From Agrostemma githago (lineage: Eukaryota > Streptophyta > Magnoliopsida > Caryophyllales > Caryophyllaceae): a stretch of 64,000 bases of DNA. The position numbers were made by a program, and so were the translations under genes. Of the stretch, positions 46,201 to 56,647 are shown piece by piece (the first letter of the stretch is position 1; each line of letters begins with the position of its first letter). The notes beneath the pieces are model-generated. The model made no database searches. It saw only the letters and a program-made list of their open reading frames with translations, and was not told the origin of the DNA. Location of the stretch: contig OY288242.1 in the NCBI GenBank assembly GCA_958450325.1, forward strand, positions 2,480,001-2,544,000, read 5' to 3'.

Positions 46201-49200
46201 GTTGATACTGATCATAAGTGGTTGTTTTGGGAAATCTGTATTTGCAGTTGACATTGAATCTCTTCCTCTGATGGAAGGTGAAGGGAAATCATTTAGAGTC
46301 TTGGGTTTTAATCAGAGCCAGAGAGCTGCATTTGTACAAGTTTTAATGAGGTTTGAATTAATTCAGCTATATCATTTGTGGCATCATCATAGTACCTGTG
46401 TCTAAATCTTCTATGACACCATTTCTTGCACTACTTTGTACTTCCTATTAGGTGGCCTGAATTTTTATTCGTAAAGAGGCATGTAGCAACAACATCAGAG
46501 CCTTAGTCCCAAAAAGATTTGAGGTCGGCTAACATGAATCAATATCTAAGGTCGTCAAGTCGTCGTCCATAAAAAAACAAATAAAAATAAAAAGGAAGGC
46601 GAACAATGAAATTAAATAATAATAATAAAAATACAGTTTCAAATGCAAAATTAAGTTGTAAAGAAGCATGTAGCATTTGGCCGAATTTTACGTCCAACTT
46701 TTTTTTACTACAGATTTGGAGCTGGAGACTATGATTGGGTGGAGTTTGTGCCACGTTTGAAGCAGAAAACTTATGAAGAAATAGAAAAGTATGTAATAAT
46801 GGTTGTTTATCTATGAAGTTTGAAACACAATCTCACGAAAAAGGCTACCGTTTTTTTTAATTGTGTCTGTGTGTGAGAGTAGTATTTTTCTCTGGCATTG
46901 TGCGTGCTACTCGTTTCCATCTCCATATTTCAGTTTTTGCATTGACTAGGTCTTTCATGTTTGCCTGTGGTTTGTTTTGAATGGTATCAAGGTTGATGTG
47001 GCACCTGCTGCAAGAAACCTTTTATAATTTAGTACAGATTTTGTATTTGCTAAGTACTCCTTTCTCATATTTTCGGTGGGGCTGGCTGTCAGGCTTACAT
47101 TTGTCATGGTCTTTTACTTGTTCTTCCTATCGTGTGAGAACTACAAACTTATTAATCATGGTTAGCATATACTCTGTAGCATAACGTAATGAGCTTTGGG
47201 ATTAATACCAGACTAAAATGCAGCCTATGTCAGTTGGGTTTCCAACTTTTCATGCCGTTTATCATTTGTCATACTTACCAAGTGACTCATGTAGTAATTT
47301 TTGTTTGTGGTCTGACTTGTCAGTTACGGACAACGTTTCATTTCTCATCTTGCGGAGGGAATAAATGATTCACCCACTTTTTCAGGTGTTTTTTTTTCTT
47401 CTTTTTTCCTTTTTTGGCTCTTGCTTCTCTATTATGTCAATTATTTTTATATCTTGACTGGAACCTTAGCTTTAGTTTGCTCTGTTTTATTGTTCAATGC
47501 GCGTTGATCATAGATGGTGTTCCGAAAGAAGGATTGATGGTACAAGATGTTCTCTATAGGATAGGACTCTTGCAGTTGATCAGAGAGAAGGTAAATGAAA
47601 GAGCACAGTTACTTATTCTGAATTTCTTTTAAGTATTTTTTTTCCTCGTAGAAGCGGAGACTTACTTTGTGATCCTTGAACCTCAAGCATTGATACTCTT
47701 TGACAATTTTAGTAGCTGGAAGTAGGAAAAAGTTGCTAGGTAGAAGTTGTGGTGTAGAGTGAATGGCTGTGACAATACTATTCCAGAGCAAGTTTCAAGG
47801 AACATATCTTGGATGTTGCTATTGTCGCAATTCATGACAAAGATAGACACATGAAATTTGACAAATGTGTTGAAACTTGAAAATAGAATTGAAAATGTAA
47901 TCTCCACTTCTCTAGATTTCAATCTCCACTTCTCTGGATTTCCAGCGTCAATCTATTTAGGAACTATGCAATCAAGTATGCTAGGAAGTGAATTAGATGA
48001 AAACAACAGGACTGATAGTGGGATTACAATCTTTTAGTGAGGAGAGGCTAGTTCATTATACTAGTGGTGGGCTGGTGTAGTATTGGATTTGCATTGTCAC
48101 TTGCAATTATGCTAGAATTGGTCAAGTGAGATCCCAAGATATTTGTTGGTTGTCTTAACATTTGTTATTGGTGCATGGATGTGCAGCGAGTGCCTCAAGC
48201 GCATAAACACATGCCATCAAGTATGCAAATTTTCTGTTATCTATGCAACTCCTCTCGGTGAACCCCTCTGCTCAATATGCTCCAGAAGGATTTATCCGAA
48301 AAGAAATAAAAAATCACTGCTCAAGAGAAGCTTCAAAACATCTTCATATATCTTAGAGAGTATCCCACTATAAATGCTTCTTTCAACACGTAATTTAACT
48401 GATGTCACATACCACCAAATCAGCCTGAGACAGTCGCAAATACTCACTCCTTCCATTTTTTTTCTTCATGGGTTAGAGAGCACACAAATTAAGGTAGTTA
48501 AGAATATGTGGCGGAAAATGAAAGCTGAGAGGAGATGTGGGGTCATAAGTCATATTGACCACAAAAATCAGACAAAGAAGGAAAGATTACAAGTAGGAAG
48601 TTTGAAGATGGACAACCCAATAAGGAAAGTAGGAGTATTAAAGGTGGATGGAGGGAGTAGTAGTTGAACTTACAAATGATATTCTTTTCGACTTTGGTTA
48701 AATTACGACTTGTGTAGAGTGAAGCCGTAAGTCACTATAATTAGTCTTATAATTGGATGTTGTCTTTTGATACTTTTTGCAATGTTTATACCCCCTTTCA
48801 TTCACTGGTAACATTTGCTTTCGAGTATAATATGAACACAAGTGGGCTAAATGGGTGGGACAGCCATTTACGAAGACACCCTATGTGATGTGCATATACA
48901 AGAATTTTTTTTAACTGTGCTCTCAAGCTATCATGGGTAATTTTAGCTCTAAAATTAAGAAACGTCAAACTTTGATTTGGATGGTCTTTTGAAACAATTG
49001 AAAGTCCGTAATTATATTTATCCTTTTAGGATCTCAATACTGTTCGTGGGCGATGTGGCATATTATATTATCCCCGTCATCTAGAACTGTGTATTGTGTT
49101 GCTTGGTTCAGTTGTCTGGTATATCCATTCATCAAGTGATTTACAAATGTAACAAACAGGTGAAGTCTGCATCTGAAAATCGAGAAAAGCCCCTCTTTGA

Positions 49201-52200
49201 TGATGATATTATGCATCGTTATCCAACCTTGAAAGGTGGAAGGATGTGGAGCCAAGATCATGACCTGATTCTTCTACGCGCAGTGTTGAAGTAAGTTCTC
49301 TTCTTAGATTCTTGTGAAAAATGTCTCCTATTTGGATTGTGTGCCTACAATATGATTTGTGCCCTGCCTTTTTTCTACATGTATTTATGTTTCTAATAGG
49401 TTATCTTTCAACATAAGAGAGAATTATAAAGCTGATAATATCCTTGGATGTTTGGTTTTTTACAATGATCTGAAAAGGGAAGAATGCTTTACACTGCATT
49501 ACTGCCTATATCTGCCTTGCATGACTGCCTATATCTGCCTGGTATCATGCAGCTTTTATTTGGTGTTGATAATACTGCTGTCTTCGCGATGAAGGATCAT
49601 TTAATGCTCTTGTTCTAATTTGATTAGTTAGTAAATGATTACTCCCTCCATCCCAAAAGGAGGTTCAACCTTGCTAAAATAATGCTACATCCGTCCCAAA
49701 AAAATCGTCCCATTTCCTCATTATGTGTGAGGAGTATTTTAATTAAACGGGACAATCTTAGTGGGACGGATGATTCTTTTTTGTGTGGCCACTGGGAAGG
49801 TAATGGTTGTCAGATTGTCAACTGGGATTAGATAGATTCTTGGCTGCCGTTTTATTGTTGGGATCTCTAGTTTAGTTTGGTTAAAATACATCTTGTAGTT
49901 GTGCCATGTTTACACTATGAAATTTTGGTAAATTATTTAAATTATTTGGTAGTTTGTTCATTGTTTGGTTATTTTTTAAGGCATGGATATGGAAGATGGC
50001 AATCTATTCTTGACGACAAGGAACTGAAAATTGAGGAAGTCATCTGTCAAGATCTGAATCTCCCAGTGATAAATCTTGCAAGCCTTGCAAACAATCAGCC
50101 TCATGCTGTATCTACAATCGCAAAAGCAGAACCATCCAGTGATTTGCAGAAGGGAGCTGTCAGTCAGAATGGTCCTGCCGCTGAATCAGCACCTGGAGGA
50201 ACGGATACTACTACTTTATTGTATCAGTTCAGAGAAATGCAGAGAAGACAAGTTGAATTTATCAAAAAAAGAGTGCTGCTTTTGGAGAAGGGTCTAGCTG
50301 CTGAGTACCAGTTCGAATATTATGTAAGTTAATTTCTAAGCTCTTTGCAAATTAATTTGAGTAGCAGTAACTTTTGATTTGTGAAATATTACATCATGTC
50401 CCGGTGGGAGTTAGTAAAGCTTATTTACCATTAATTAGATGCGAACATGACTAATTATATAAAACTAATAACCTACTCATCCTCGATGGACTTGGAAAAA
50501 GAGAGGGTATATCATTCTCCACACACTTGCCTTCCCTCGTCTCCATCCTTTTTTGTTCTTCTTAAAAGTGTTTTTATTGCATCCGTTGCCTTTCCCTTCT
50601 TTCTCTTGTTCATCATTGGACGTTCATTTAAGAGTGCCAGTCAAGTGTTGATCTGTGATTCTGGTATGTCAGACACGTGTGCTGTGTCATATCAGCAGTG
50701 AGTCGGGTCGGCACATAGTACGATGGCATAGCGAGGTGTCAAAGTATCATACTAGCTTATAACTTAAGGGGAAATGTTGCGTACATTTAACCTCCTTAAA
50801 GCCACACCCCTTACCCTCTTGACTAAAGAGCCTTTGATTTACTGTGGTTTTGTTGTTCAATTGGAAGTGATGTAATGAGTTGTTTGAGGCTGAAAGACAT
50901 GCATTCACTTCTTTTTTTTTAAATAGTGGCTGGTGTAATGTGTACTTGTATCAAATCGCACTATGTACTTGAACCTCATGCTTGCTACTGAGATGAGAAG
51001 CACATTTTTGGGTCAATACTCAAATTAATTTGGTTCTCTCATATTTCCTGATTATGGACTTGTGATGTGATTATATATTCCGTATGGTATGATCCAGGGT
51101 GATGGGAAGCTTAATGGTGTTTGTGCTGAAGTCCCTGAAAATGCTTATAAAGGGAGAGGCATGTCAAGTACCTGTGTTGCAGACATAGTTACCGGACTTG
51201 TGGACAAGCTTCCTCATATAGAAGTGCTCAGTAAGCTGATCATCTCTTTTGTGTGCATGCTTTTTCAAGTTGGAAGACAGATATGGCTACTCATTTGCAT
51301 ATTGATTGTTGTTCTTATCACCCCAGGAAAAAAGGGCTTATATGTTTCATACTTGCGCCTAAGTTCTAAATTGCGTTTTGTTTGATACTCCCTCTGTGTA
51401 TACATTTGTTGAATACATGTGAGTTGTATTTTAATCAAATGTATACTATTGATTGCAACAGAGGGAGTATTAATCAAGTAGTATTGGACCGTCGTGCATG
51501 TGATATATCCATTTGAGTGATGGATATTCTATACTGTTAGACACCCATTTTTCTTTCTTCTCGAGATTACGCCCGCCTAGTATCTTCATAATATCCTAAG
51601 TTTTCTATGGATTGTCAGTTTGAGCTTCCTTTTCCCTTTTAAGGGTATTTTCAACTCCATGTCCTAAGATAATTGGATCAATCATTGGGTCATGATTGTT
51701 TTATTTTGAAGCAAAATTGTTTTTGTTATGTCGTGCCTATTGTCTCCCTCAAATTTCTGGTGTCTTGAGGCTTTTGGCAAAATGACCCCCTTCTCCTTAT
51801 TTGTATCTGGAAATAACCGAATATCCTTTTTGTGCTTCCTAATTAAACTTGAAGAAACTGACAAGACACAAAGTGACACAATCTTTACCTGAGCAAAATA
51901 TATCCTCAATATGACCTAAAGCTCAATTGACCTGATTCAACCCTATGCAATATGACTTGATTCGGAGTACCAATTGTACCGACCCTACTTCTACTTCTAA
52001 CAGAGCGGTAAGCTGCTGCACTTCCATCTCTTATCTCAGTTGTAGTGAAGCTTGCCTGTGACTTCATGTGCGTTTACTCTGGATCTTATTCTTTAGTATC
52101 AGAAATTTGGTCTGCTAAGCAAAGACAACTGATCTGTATTTTGGTTTTCTTGTAGCTGCAAAAGAAGTTGAAGTTGGCCCTGGACCTGGACCTGGACGTC

Positions 52201-52481
52201 AGGAGTTGGCTCAGTACTATGATGAGGTAAATCCTAAACCTCTGCTGAAAGTATTGTCTTCTTCGTAATTAATTGCTTCATCCGTGGCATCAATGGACTG
52301 AATGAAACTCAGGATATTTGATATTTTCTCCGTTTGTTTAATACAGCTGTGCAAGTTATTTGCTGAAACTGAAAAAGAGTCGGTTAAAGCTTTATTAGCT
52401 AAAGATCCAGACCAATCTTTGGGAAAGAAACTTGATCAACTGGAAGCTATCCGTGGAAAGATTCGCCAGCTTTTGCTTTGA
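34279..52481 (+). CDS. PICKLE, CHD3-type chromatin remodelling ATPase
   Basis: A nuclear SNF2-family remodeller. In plants PKL represses embryonic and seed programmes and is linked to H3K27me3. My 30 exons (all GT-AG, 3,960 bp, 1,319 aa) are: 34279-34419, 35228-35365, 35459-35613, 35781-35942, 37081-37319, 37415-37510, 37637-37773, 37961-38179, 38294-38401, 39417-39467, 39579-39678, 40700-40842, 40936-41039, 41165-41303, 41739-41908, 42875-42941, 43239-43361, 44039-44145, 44222-44303, 44403-44600, 46005-46155, 46248-46350, 46714-46788, 47324-47385, 47514-47590, 49160-49290, 49981-50323, 51098-51230, 52156-52226, 52347-52481. Domains: PHD Cys4-His-Cys3 at about 50-93 (CQSCGESGDLLECNTC), chromodomains at about 124-185 and 200-260, Walker A ADEMGLGKT at about 303-312, DEGH at 432-435, LLTGTPLQN at about 458, helicase C with STRAGGLGINLATAD at about 680 and AMARAHRLGQTNK, then DUF1087/DUF1086-type regions. 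The start is MSSLVERLR, as in Arabidopsis PKL. The protein ends at IRGKIRQLLL, without the acidic tail of Arabidopsis PKL. Introns hold several MITEs. Confidence 0.95.
34951..35091. mobile_element. Foldback MITE in PKL intron 1
   Basis: It begins ATGTTACTCAGACTCTTCCC and ends AAGAGTAATAT. The interior carries GTGTCGTGTCCGATGCG and GTCGGACACGCGACATGG, complements of each other. Same family as 61,127-61,313. Confidence 0.6.
38639..39183. mobile_element. Mutator-like foldback element in a PKL intron
   Basis: Long inverted arms: the left has GTGGTAATTATCCCCCATAA and TTTATGTTTTATTTGTAGCA, and the right has their complements TGTTACAAATAAAACATAAG and GGGGCTCAATTATCACTTTC. Nearly matching 9-bp flanks GTATATGTG / GAATATGTG support a 9-bp duplication. 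It is about 545 bp long and lies between the exons encoding LTGTPLQ and NNLDELF. Confidence 0.7.
45647..45730. mobile_element. Near-perfect palindromic MITE in a PKL intron
   Basis: 84 bp. The left arm from CTCCCTCCCATCCAATCCAA is mirrored almost base for base to TTGGATTGGATGGGAGGGAG. The loop is only a few bases (around TTTTTGAAAA). It is flanked by TA on both sides. Stowaway-like. Confidence 0.9.
46470..46570 (-). repeat. SINE-like 3' segment in a PKL intron
   Basis: Contains AGCAACAACATCAGAGCCTT, AAAGATTTGAGGTCGGCTAA and CATGAATC. From memory this is a widely dispersed plant repeat that carries a TTG-type 3' tail when read on the minus strand. No Pol III boxes are visible, so only the 3' end is present. 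Confidence 0.5.
47591..49159 (+). other. Longest PKL intron, with a MITE-like insert
   Basis: A 1,569-bp intron. Near 48,447-48,659 the termini CTCCTTCCATTTTTTTT and GGTGGATGGAGGGAG suggest a Stowaway-like insertion of about 210 bp flanked by TA on the right. Before it, 48,180-48,370 is GC-richer and has open frames but no recognised protein. Nothing suggests an alternative exon. Confidence 0.5.
49688..49772. mobile_element. Stowaway-like MITE in a PKL intron
   Basis: CATCCGTCCC on the left and GGGACGGATG on the right. The inner arms are TCGTCCCATTT and AAACGGGACAA. It lies right after another MITE edge (ACTCCCTCCATCCC at 49,644), so two insertions overlap here. Confidence 0.7.
51388..51467. 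mobile_element. Stowaway-like MITE in a PKL intron
   Basis: An 80-bp foldback from CTCCCTCTGTGTATACATTTG (first 20 bases quoted approximately) to AACAGAGGGAG, with inner arm CAAATGTATAC, flanked by TA dinucleotides. Confidence 0.8.
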
Positions 52482-52919
52482 ATCTAACCTCGAATTTTAT
52501 TTATTTCTCCAAAGGGAGAGAAGAAAAAGAAGCAAATATGAGAGGAGATGCAAATATTTGAGAAATGGGATGGGAATTCGAGTTTCTTTTGTTTTGGACT
52601 GTAAACTCATGCAAATTGTGTATCGGTAATCCTTTCTCAAAGCTATTTACTGCGTCTAGAATGTTAATCAAACTTTTAAGGTTAACTTGTACTATAATTA
52701 TCATGGATTAACTGTTGCAACTCTAAAACTTGATTTTCTTGAAAGTGGCATTTGGATTGTGGAATCATGAGTAAGTAGGTCACCTTATTGCTTTGATTAA
52801 ATGGGATAACTGTAGTGTAGGCGCTAAACCATGTCCATGGGGTCTTCACTCTTCAGAACTATCACAAGTCGGTCTTGAAATAGTTTTCCTTCATTCCTTT
52901 TTATTCCACACAATATCAA
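52482..52919 (+). other. PKL 3' UTR and short downstream spacer
   Basis: The 3' UTR follows the stop TGA at 52,479-52,481. No canonical AATAAA is seen close to the stop, and the cleavage site cannot be placed. The Helitron starts only about 440 bp after the stop codon. Confidence 0.5.
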
Positions 52920-53270
52920 TCAATATATATATATATATATAAAGGAGGAAGTTTTCGAGCGATATGATTGGTCCGTTGCATCTAAACTTAATTTTGGAAA
53001 GTATCTTCAATAATAAAAGAAATCAAGCAGTGAATCTTTTAATTATTATAATAATATATTTAATCTATCATATTAATGTGATGTTTAATTTTCATCTTAA
53101 AACCTTTAAATTTTGTTTAACAAAAAATTATCGTAATTTTTTATTATAAAAATGATATAATTGGAATCTAGGTAGAAAATGCTTTTATTTGAGTATAAAT
53201 TTCATATAATTTGTTTCATATTATTTGCTCGAAAAAGTGATAATTTATTACATATAAAAATAATAAGGTT

Positions 53271-56200
53271 ATCTCACATCGACAAATTATAATAAGCTCA
53301 TAAAATTTTATATTATAAATAAGAGTAATCATCTGTGCTTAGATATCCACCAAAAATCTTTCGAGTCTTGGAGAACTCTTAAGATTAAGATTTTAAATTT
53401 TAACTAATTATCTCACCTCGAAAAATTATGATGAGGTTATGAAGTTTTATACTATAAATAAGAGTAATCATTATTTTTAAATATCAACAAAAAAACTTTT
53501 GAGTTTAAAAAAAAACTCTTAATAAGAATACAAACTTAAAATTATCCCACATCGAAAAAATTAAAATAAGATGATGATTCTATATAATAAATCAGAGTAA
53601 TCATGTTTTCTTTATTATAAATATCAATAAATAAGACGATGAAATTCTATTATGCAAATAAAAGTAATCATTCCTCCAAATTTTTTATTATAAATAAGAG
53701 TAATCATTCGTCCTTAAATATCAATAAGAAACTTTTTAATCTTAAAAAAACCTCTAAGTAAGATGGTACCCCATCAATTTTTTTTGGATATGCTATAAAA
53801 AACCTATAATAAGATGTCACTAATAAAATTCAGAAGACTATAAACTTATGTAAAATTTATTCCACATTGAAAGATTATAATAAGGGATTTTATACATGGA
53901 ACCCCCATGTTTTTAGTTTTTCTATATGGTACCTCTCCACTTTTATAATCACACATGGTCCCCCTCACTTTTAGTGTATTATGTCTCTATATCCTTAAAC
54001 GTCCTTAAAAGTGAGGGGTACCATGTGTGATTATAAAACTGCAAGGATATCATATAAAAAAGCTAAAAACATAGAAACACCATGTAGAAAATCCCTTATA
54101 ATAAAGTGGTGAAATTAAACCTAAGTATATTATCCCACATCGAAAATTTCTATTATAAATAAGAGTAGTCATTCGTCAAATTATGATGTGATGAAATTCT
54201 ATATTATAAACAAGATTTCATATTATTTTCTCGAAAAAAAAAGTGATGAATTTATTACGCACTCCATAAAAGTAAGTAAAATTACCTCACATCGAACAAT
54301 TATAATAAGGTGATATAAACAATATATATTTAATATAAAAGAGACTTTTTTCAAAGAATTTTTAAGAATATAATGTTGAGGTGATGAAATTCTATATCAC
54401 AAATAAAAGACATCGTTCATTTTTAGATATCAACAAAAAAAAATTTAGTCTTATAAGTTCATATAGTTATAAATTTAAATAAAATTATCCCACATCGAGA
54501 AATTATAATAAGGTGATGATATTCTACTATATAAATAAAAGTAATCGTTCATTTATAGATATTGACGAAAAATCTTTTGAATCCTAAAAGACACTCTTAA
54601 AACTATAGTTAAATTCAAGTAAAATCATCCCACATCGAAAAATTATAAGTTGATTGAATCAATATATCAAAATTAAAGGAGGAAGTTTTCGAGCGATATA
54701 ATTGGTCCTTTATATCAAAACTCAATTTAGGAAAATATTATTAATAATAAAAAATTCAAATAGAGAATCTTTTAATTATTACAATTAATATATTTTATCT
54801 ATTACATTAATGTGATGTTTTATAAATTTTCATCTAAAAATTTTTAAATTTCATTTAATAAAATGTTATGGTAAATAAAATTACAAAAATGAATTAATTA
54901 GATTCATGGTAAAAAATGCTTTCATTAGAGTATAAATTTCATATTATATGTTTCATATTATTTGCTCGAAAAAGTGATGAATTTATTACATATAAAGATA
55001 TTAAAATTATCACAAATCGACAAATTATAATAAGATGATTAAGTTCTATATTATAAATAATAGTAATCACACATCGACAAGTTATAATAAGGTGATGAAA
55101 TTATATATTATAAATAATACTCCAGTAATCATCTGTCCTTGGATATCCACCATAATTATTCCACATCAAAAAATTACTATGGGGTTATAAAAAACTTTTG
55201 AGTCTTAAAAAAATTCTTTTATTATTATAATTATCCTAACGTTGTCTCACATCGAAAAATTATGATGAGCGGATGAAATTCTATATATTATAAATAATAA
55301 TTATCATTGTCCTTGGATATCAACTAAAAAAATAGAGTCTTAAAAATTGAGTCCGTAAGCTGATGGAAAAGAGCCATCATTTGTGTTTAGATATTAACCA
55401 AAAATTTGAGTTATTCTAAAAAAATATTTTAAGACTATAAACCTAATAGAATTATCAGGTGATGAAATTCTATATCACAAATAATTAGAGACTCATTCGT
55501 TTTTAGATATTAACAAAAAAAAAATTGTCTTATAAAAGCAACTATAAATTTAAGTAAAATTATCCCACATCGAGAAATTATAATAAGGTGATAGAATTCT
55601 ACTATATAAATATGGAGTAAAAGCAATCATTCGTCTTTAGATATCAACGAGAAATACTTTGAGTCCTAAAAGAACTTTTTAAAACTATAAACTTAAATAA
55701 AATTATCGCACATCGAAAAAAAAATATGATAAGGTGATGACATTCTACATCATCAATAAGAGAAATTATTCGTTTTTAGATATTAATCAAAAATCTTTTG
55801 AATCTTATAATACTACTATAAGGGTATAAACTGAGGTAAAAATTATCCCACATCGAAATATTACAAAAAAGTGATGAAATTTTATTATATAAATAAAAGT
55901 AATCATCGTCTTTAGATAGCAAAAAAAAATCTTTTGAGTTCTAAAAGAGTTCTTAAAACTATAAATTTAAGTGAAATTATCACACCGAAAAATTATGATG
56001 AGATATCATAAATAAGAGAAATAATTCGTTTTAGATAATCATTTGTCCTAAAGTAAAATTTCTGACATCGATTTTTTTACAAAGTCATGAATTTCATAGA
56101 TATAAATCAAACATCTTTTGAATTTTAGAAAAGTTCTTAAGACTATAAACGTGTGTGAAATTCTACATCATCAGTAAGAGAAATTATTCGTTTTTAGATA

Positions 56201-56510
56201 TTAATAAAAAAAATCTCTTGAGTCTTATTATAGCTCTTAAGGCTATAGATTGAATTAAAATTATCTCATATCGAAAAATAATTGCATTAAGGTGATGAAA
56301 TTCTATTATATAAATAAAAGTAATCATCGTCTTTAGGTATCAATCAAAAATCTTTTGAGTCCTAAAAAGAGTTCTTAAAATCCTAAATTTAAGTTGAATT
56401 ATCCCACATCGAAAAATTATGATGAGCTGACTTAGAAAAATCTTTTGAGTCTTATAACAACTCTTAAAACTATAAATTGAAGTAAAATTATACCACATCT
56501 AGAAATTATA
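53271..56510. repeat. Tandem array A: about 135-bp units with snRNA-type promoter motifs
   Basis: About 20 degenerate units. A typical unit reads: ATCCCACATCG, a 32-bp spacer (…AATTATAATAAGGTGATG…), TATAAATAAGAG, then AATCATTCGTCCTTAGATAT, then TCTTTTGAGTCTTAA…TTAAGACTATAAA (inverted repeat AGTCTTAA/TTAAGACT), then AAGTAAAATT before the next unit. Measured examples: USE-like 53,271-53,281 with TATA at 53,314, and 53,410-53,420 with TATA at 53,453. Both have a gap of exactly 32 bp. ATCCCACATCG matches the plant snRNA USE (RTCCCACATCG) fully. Confidence 0.8.
53884..54095. mobile_element. Mutator-like MITE nested in the Helitron array
   Basis: 212 bp. The ends are GGGATTTTATACATGG and CATGTAGAAAATCCC, with inner arms around CACACATGGTCCCCCTCAC and GTGAGGGGTACCATGTGTG. 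A perfect 9-bp duplication TTATAATAA lies at 53,875-53,883 and 54,096-54,104. Removing it and one duplication restores a normal repeat unit. Confidence 0.9.
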
Positions 56511-56647
56511 ATAAGACGATGTAATTCTATTATATAAATAAAAGTCTGTCAACCAATAGTTCCACAAATTTATGCAATCGTCTAACTTGGTGTCATTACC
56601 ATTTGCACTAAAAATAGGCCCGTGCATCGCACGGGCTTTCCAACTAG

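Larger units (their letters stand above)
52920..56647 (+). mobile_element. Helitron 1 of a tandem pair, filled with about 135-bp repeats
   Basis: The 3' end is firm: hairpin CCCGTGCATCGCACGGG, then CTTTCCAACTAG ending at 56,647, followed by T. The 5' end is less certain. TC at 52,920 followed by (AT)n and AAAGGAGGAAGTTTTCGAGC is the best candidate. A head segment (to about 53,220) is followed by tandem repeats. A second copy of the head (AAAGGAGGAAGTTTTCGAGC at about 54,667) comes next, then more repeats and the tail. No Rep/helicase coding is present, so the element is non-autonomous. Confidence 0.75.

Noticed and set aside
48143..48667. Two open frames within the longest PKL intron, possible extra exons
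   Set aside because: They are not in frame with a needed join. The flanking exons already join correctly, and the second frame overlaps a MITE.
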